Below, in pieces: positions 14,167 to 17,170 of a stretch of DNA of 17,170 nt. Location of the stretch: positions 1-17,170 of the forward strand of contig DIRQ01000059.1 in NCBI GenBank assembly GCA_002424365.1, given 5' to 3'. How positions within the stretch are numbered: the stretch's first letter is position 1; the number at the start of each line of letters is the position of its first letter. The stretch is from Syntrophomonas sp. UBA5432. GTDB lineage: Bacteria > Bacillota > Syntrophomonadia > Syntrophomonadales > Syntrophomonadaceae. A program made the translations under genes and the position numbers. A model generated the notes under the pieces. The model saw nothing but the letters and a program-made list of their open reading frames with translations. It had not been told where the DNA came from and ran no database searches.

Positions 14167-15942
14167 CTAAAAACTCATTTTCCCTGCCATAATATCGTTA
14201 TAAACATCCACTGTCATAGGCAGGTAGGCGTCCTTCTGGGGATGATAGAAAAAGATGGGGTCTTTTACCCTGGTTATATCGAAACCTTCCAGTTGTAGTT
14301 GTTGCTTAACCTCTTCCAGGTTATCAATATGATTCAAATGTTTAATAATACGAATAAATATCGGACGGGCATGTTCGGGCATACGGCGATTAAGATAGTT
14401 TAGAAAACGCTTCCAATCCATAGTTTCGCCTTCCATAAATTTCAGTGCCGCCATACCGCAACGCCCTTCATGTTTGGGAATTTTTACCCCGTAGACGCTG
14501 GCATCGTCGATCGGTCCGAAGAACTTTATTATTACATCAGCTACCTGTTCTGCTGACACCGTCTTAGCCTTCCAGCGATAAGTATCCCCCAGACGGTCGA
14601 CGAATGATATATAATCATTTTCATGTAATTCCATCAGATCATAAGTATTGAGGTAGGTATCACCTTCACTAAAAGCGTTACGGATAATTTTGGCCTCAGT
14701 AGCCTCCGGATCATTTACATATCCATAAAAAACATTAATCGCGTTGATTTCGCAAAGCAATACCCCTACCATGCCCGGACTACACTTAATCAGCCGGCTA
14801 TTCTCATCACGTAATAACTCACTACTATCAAAATTAAATCTCACCACTTCTCCCTGGCGCTGGTTTAATATACATAGGTTACCGCACACATCCGGAATTT
14901 CTTCATAATTAAAAAAGCTCCCTACATTTTCCGTAGTACCGTAAATCTCTATTATGTGCTTGATGCCGAAGCGCCGCTTAAATGGTTCAACCAGATTCCC
15001 CCACATACCATTGCATATTACTATTTCCAGTGGATTATCAGCATCATTCCTTTGTTCTTCCTGACTATATAGATAACGGAACATTTCCCCTACCCCTATA
15101 AAATAGTTGGCCCGATAGTGACGAATATCAGACCAAAAGTGCGTGGCTGAAAATTCCGGTTTTACAACCATACTGCTACCAGTCATTATCATACCGGCAA
15201 AGCAAACTGTAAAACCACTATTATAGTACAGGGGCAGGCACATATATTGAATACTATCCTCGTCTAAATAACCAAAGCTTCTCAGTTGTTGTCCCACCAT
15301 CCAAAACCTCTGGTGACTTACTGGTACCGCTTTACGGGTGCCATAACTCCCTGAAGTATATAAGTAAACTAAAACGTCCTCGCCTTGTATATCAGCTCTT
15401 AAAGGTGGGTTCTCCTCATTGCAGTCCCCCAGCCACAGGGGTAGGCTTTGTAGGAAGGACGGTAATTCCATGGCCGGTTGGGGCCCGTCAACATAGACTA
15501 TTCCCGGAGATCGAAAACGTAGACGTTCAGCGATGGTCTGGTATAGTTCGATAAAATTACTTCCTATAATCATTGACCGGGCTTCGGCTATGTTTATGCC
15601 CTGAGCTAACACTTCCCCCCGTACTTCAGTATTTATTAATGCAGTGATAACCCCTATTTTAGCTAAGCCGGTAACCACCATTAAGTACTCAGGACAATTA
15701 TCCATCAACAAGGCTACTACATCACCCTTTTTATAACCTTGATTATTAAAGAAACTAGCATAACGATTCGCCCGACGATTAAACTCCTCGTAGGTAATAA
15801 CCTGTTCCTGCCATAAAAATACCGGATGCCCAGGCCGGTTCCTGGCCTGTTTTTCCACTTCCTGACCCAAAGAAGCCATCCTTCCATAATTATTATTATT
15901 TAGTATGTCAAAATACCCCCTGGAATTTACTGATCCACCCAT
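14167..15942 (-). CDS. FATP-type acyl-CoA synthetase homologue with altered C-terminal catalytic positions
   Basis: This 591-residue member of the ANL (acyl/aryl-CoA ligase) superfamily is most like the fatty-acid transport protein/very-long-chain branch. Visible motifs are the P-loop YTSGSYGTRKA (195-205), YGTTE (334-338), an aspartate at 435 in NTYDL (usually TGDL), and VDRLGDTYRWK (448-458). The typical FATP ending DPIFFYHP...Y.PMT...YNDIMAGK is also present. However, the segment usually reading GEN-V-S is AKT-V-S, and by-eye alignment back from EGFD puts E543 where the catalytic TGTFK lysine should be. Adenylation may be weak, or the protein may bind rather than activate acyl substrates. 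The ATG has GGTGGAGG seven bases upstream. No membrane segment is obvious. It lies between ecfT and the PhaC-like gene. Confidence 0.85.
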   Translation of the reverse strand: MGGSVNSRGYFDILNNNNYGRMASLGQEVEKQARNRPGHPVFLWQEQVITYEEFNRRANRYASFFNNQGYKKGDVVALLMDNCPEYLMVVTGLAKIGVITALINTEVRGEVLAQGINIAEARSMIIGSNFIELYQTIAERLRFRSPGIVYVDGPQPAMELPSFLQSLPLWLGDCNEENPPLRADIQGEDVLVYLYTSGSYGTRKAVPVSHQRFWMVGQQLRSFGYLDEDSIQYMCLPLYYNSGFTVCFAGMIMTGSSMVVKPEFSATHFWSDIRHYRANYFIGVGEMFRYLYSQEEQRNDADNPLEIVICNGMWGNLVEPFKRRFGIKHIIEIYGTTENVGSFFNYEEIPDVCGNLCILNQRQGEVVRFNFDSSELLRDENSRLIKCSPGMVGVLLCEINAINVFYGYVNDPEATEAKIIRNAFSEGDTYLNTYDLMELHENDYISFVDRLGDTYRWKAKTVSAEQVADVIIKFFGPIDDASVYGVKIPKHEGRCGMAALKFMEGETMDWKRFLNYLNRRMPEHARPIFIRIIKHLNHIDNLEEVKQQLQLEGFDITRVKDPIFFYHPQKDAYLPMTVDVYNDIMAGKMSF

Positions 15943-16104
15943 TAGTAAACCTCCACCTAAAATAATGTACCATAACCATATTATGTTTTATTTTACTGCA
16001 TATTCTTCGCTAATAGATAGGTTCATTCCTGCATAAACAACTTAACCCTTTGTGATCTGTGGGTGTAGTTTCATTATACCTCTCTATTGCTTACCTTAGC
16101 TTAT

Positions 16105-16135
16105 GCTCCTAAACATATGCTATGTGGTTAGGGGC
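16105..16135. other. Inverted repeat in the ecfT-ligase gap
   Basis: GCTCCTAAACA pairs with TGTGGTTAGGGGC (mostly GCxCCTAA with TTAGGxGC) about 15-40 bases past the ecfT stop. There is no T-run in the direction of transcription, so it is at most a weak terminator. The rest of the 205-base gap to the ligase gene is AT-rich and shows the ligase ribosome binding site but no clear promoter. Confidence 0.35.
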
Positions 16136-16147
16136 TTCCTCTACCCC

Positions 16148-16933
16148 TCAAACTTGTATTACTATAAAAAACGCTATCATGGACAGAAAATAGAGGTAGT
16201 CTTGAGCTTTTAATTGAAGAATCTGTAGTCGCGTCCTACCTTCTCCCCCCTGATAGGCCCGTGCTTCCATGGCCTGACTTAAATCCTGTGCTCGCTGCAT
16301 AGAAACACGTAAAAGGGGCAAGAGCCAGGCAAAAAGAAGCTGTAAACGCTGAGATAAGCTTCCCTCTAGAAAATCTGCTCCCCGACAAAGCTGGGCATTT
16401 CTTATCCTTTGTGCTTCTTCAATGAATAAAGGGATAAGACGCAGGCTAATAGTCATAATCATAACTAACTCATGTACGGCTAACCCCAGCTTACGCAGGG
16501 GTTTTAGCATTTGCTCCACTCCATCCATCATAGCTATCGGTGTAGTAGTAGCAGTCAACAATCGTACAATAAATAGCAGAAGAACAAACCTTAAGGTAAA
16601 CGAGACTGCTACCGTTAAACCTTCGTAACTAATACTTATTAAATAAAACTGGAACAGATGTCGACCGGGAATAAACAGTAACTGAAAAATGACAGTTATC
16701 AGGATGATAATAAGAAATGGTTTGAAGGTAGGCCAAAATTCAATAATATGCATGCGGCTAAGAATAAGCAGAATAAAAGCTACCAGATATACCAGGGCCA
16801 ATTCTAGAGAAAACGATGCAGTAAAAATAGCCAGAATAAAAAATAAGGTAGCCAGAACTTTACTTCGCGGATCCAACTGGTGCAGGAAAGAATCAACCGG
16901 TATATATTGTCCCAGGCTAATATTTCTAAACAT
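16148..16933 (-). CDS. ecfT: ECF transporter transmembrane subunit EcfT
   Basis: This 261-residue integral membrane protein couples EcfA ATPases to vitamin-binding S components in energy-coupling-factor importers. It opens with YIPVDSFLHQLDPRSKVL, typical of EcfT. Hydrophobic segments lie near residues 28-58, 70-90, 105-128 and 245-261, and a cytoplasmic helical region near 165-235. The two short coupling motifs that contact the ATPases appear as CRG (183-185, usually ARG) and ARA (224-226, in AMEARAYQGGEGRTR). GGGAG lies nine bases before the ATG. In Firmicutes ecfA1-ecfA2 normally precede ecfT and truA follows; here the ATPase genes would be beyond the high edge, and two lipid-type genes intervene before truA. 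Confidence 0.95.
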   Translation of the reverse strand: MFRNISLGQYIPVDSFLHQLDPRSKVLATLFFILAIFTASFSLELALVYLVAFILLILSRMHIIEFWPTFKPFLIIILITVIFQLLFIPGRHLFQFYLISISYEGLTVAVSFTLRFVLLLFIVRLLTATTTPIAMMDGVEQMLKPLRKLGLAVHELVMIMTISLRLIPLFIEEAQRIRNAQLCRGADFLEGSLSQRLQLLFAWLLPLLRVSMQRAQDLSQAMEARAYQGGEGRTRLQILQLKAQDYLYFLSMIAFFIVIQV

Positions 16934-16957
16934 TAGTTTAAGCTCCCAAAATTTGTG

Positions 16958-17024
16958 AGGAGTAAGGGGTGAGGGGTTGTAGCGGCAAACCCGTCGTACT
17001 CCTCACCTCTTACCCCTTACTCCT
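16958..17024. repeat. Long inverted repeat upstream of ecfT
   Basis: AGGAGTAAGGGG (16958-16969) is perfectly complementary to CCCCTTACTCCT (17013-17024), with further imperfect pairing on both sides and a loop of about 43 bases. The right arm is the pyrimidine tail of the adjoining repeat copy. The hairpin would end about 20 bases before the ecfT start codon, near its ribosome binding site. Confidence 0.65.
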
Positions 17025-17170
17025 TACTCTAGACAATTAATCAAGTTCTAAACCCGAAATTACTTAGTGTCTAATTAACCGTCCATGGCCAAAGGCCGCA
17101 ACTACGTATGAAAATAGTAGATAGGGTTAAATGTTTTTATAAAAAATCAGTGTTAATCATAAGAAATCAG
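17000..17170 (-). repeat. Dispersed 3'-end repeat copy upstream of ecfT, cut by window edge
   Basis: This copy has the same order as the truA copy. The pyrimidine tail (17000-17030) is followed by AATCAAGTTCTAAA, then outer stem TTAACC (17075-17080) with GGTTAA (17125-17130). Two inner hairpins follow, GGCC-AAA-GGCC (17087-17097) and CTAC/GTAG (17102-17105 with 17117-17120) around TATGAAAATA, then AAAAATCAGTGTTAATCATA. The remainder lies off the window, presumably against the stop codon of the next upstream gene. Confidence 0.75.

Noticed and set aside
16183..16185. Nothing in EcfT beyond motif drift was called as loss of function
   Set aside because: The CRG and ARA variants at residues 183-185 and 224-226 depart from ARG, but such variation occurs in EcfT proteins and the rest of the protein looks intact.

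Overview
The window reads as chromosome of an anaerobic, spore-forming, low-to-mid GC Firmicute, most likely a fatty-acid-metabolising clostridium of the Syntrophomonas type. The genus guess is inference. It rests on a CwlD-type sporulation amidase, an SLH-domain surface protein, a rplM-rpsI operon with a Firmicutes-style leader, and several acyl-CoA/PHA-type genes (crotonase, FATP-like ligase, PhaC-like enzyme). All 13 protein genes supported here lie on the minus strand, so transcription runs from high to low coordinates. No tRNA, rRNA, CRISPR array, transposase or phage gene was seen.

Layout in transcription order: 17170-16955 holds part of a structured repeat; ecfT (16148-16933); a FATP-type acyl-CoA ligase homologue with altered catalytic positions (14167-15942); a PhaC-like Cys-Asp-His enzyme (12665-13783) 22 bases before truA (11908-12642); a consensus promoter and probable L13 leader RNA ahead of rplM (11078-11512) and rpsI (10674-11066), closed by a strong intrinsic terminator; cwlD (9693-10430) followed after 28 bases by a Memo-AMMECR1 fusion (8270-9664); a 503-base gap with an inverted repeat and possible operator repeats; a MalT/LuxR-type regulator (5250-7766), a DUF2442-like small protein (4904-5161) and an SLH surface protein (1980-4868); the radical SAM member of the AmmeMemoRadiSam set (678-1673); and the first 108 codons of a crotonase (1-326).

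Three themes stand out. First, the conserved Firmicute order ecfT-truA-rplM-rpsI-(cwlD) is kept but split by the ligase and PhaC-like genes. Second, a modular repeat family sits directly against the stop codons of truA, the ligase gene and the radical SAM gene, with another copy upstream of ecfT. Its copies differ in sequence yet preserve base pairing, which suggests a structured 3'-end element. Third, the parts of the functionally unassigned AmmeMemoRadiSam system occur twice in the window, as a two-domain fusion linked to cwlD and as a separate radical SAM enzyme with a long leader, with a regulator/surface-protein cassette between them.
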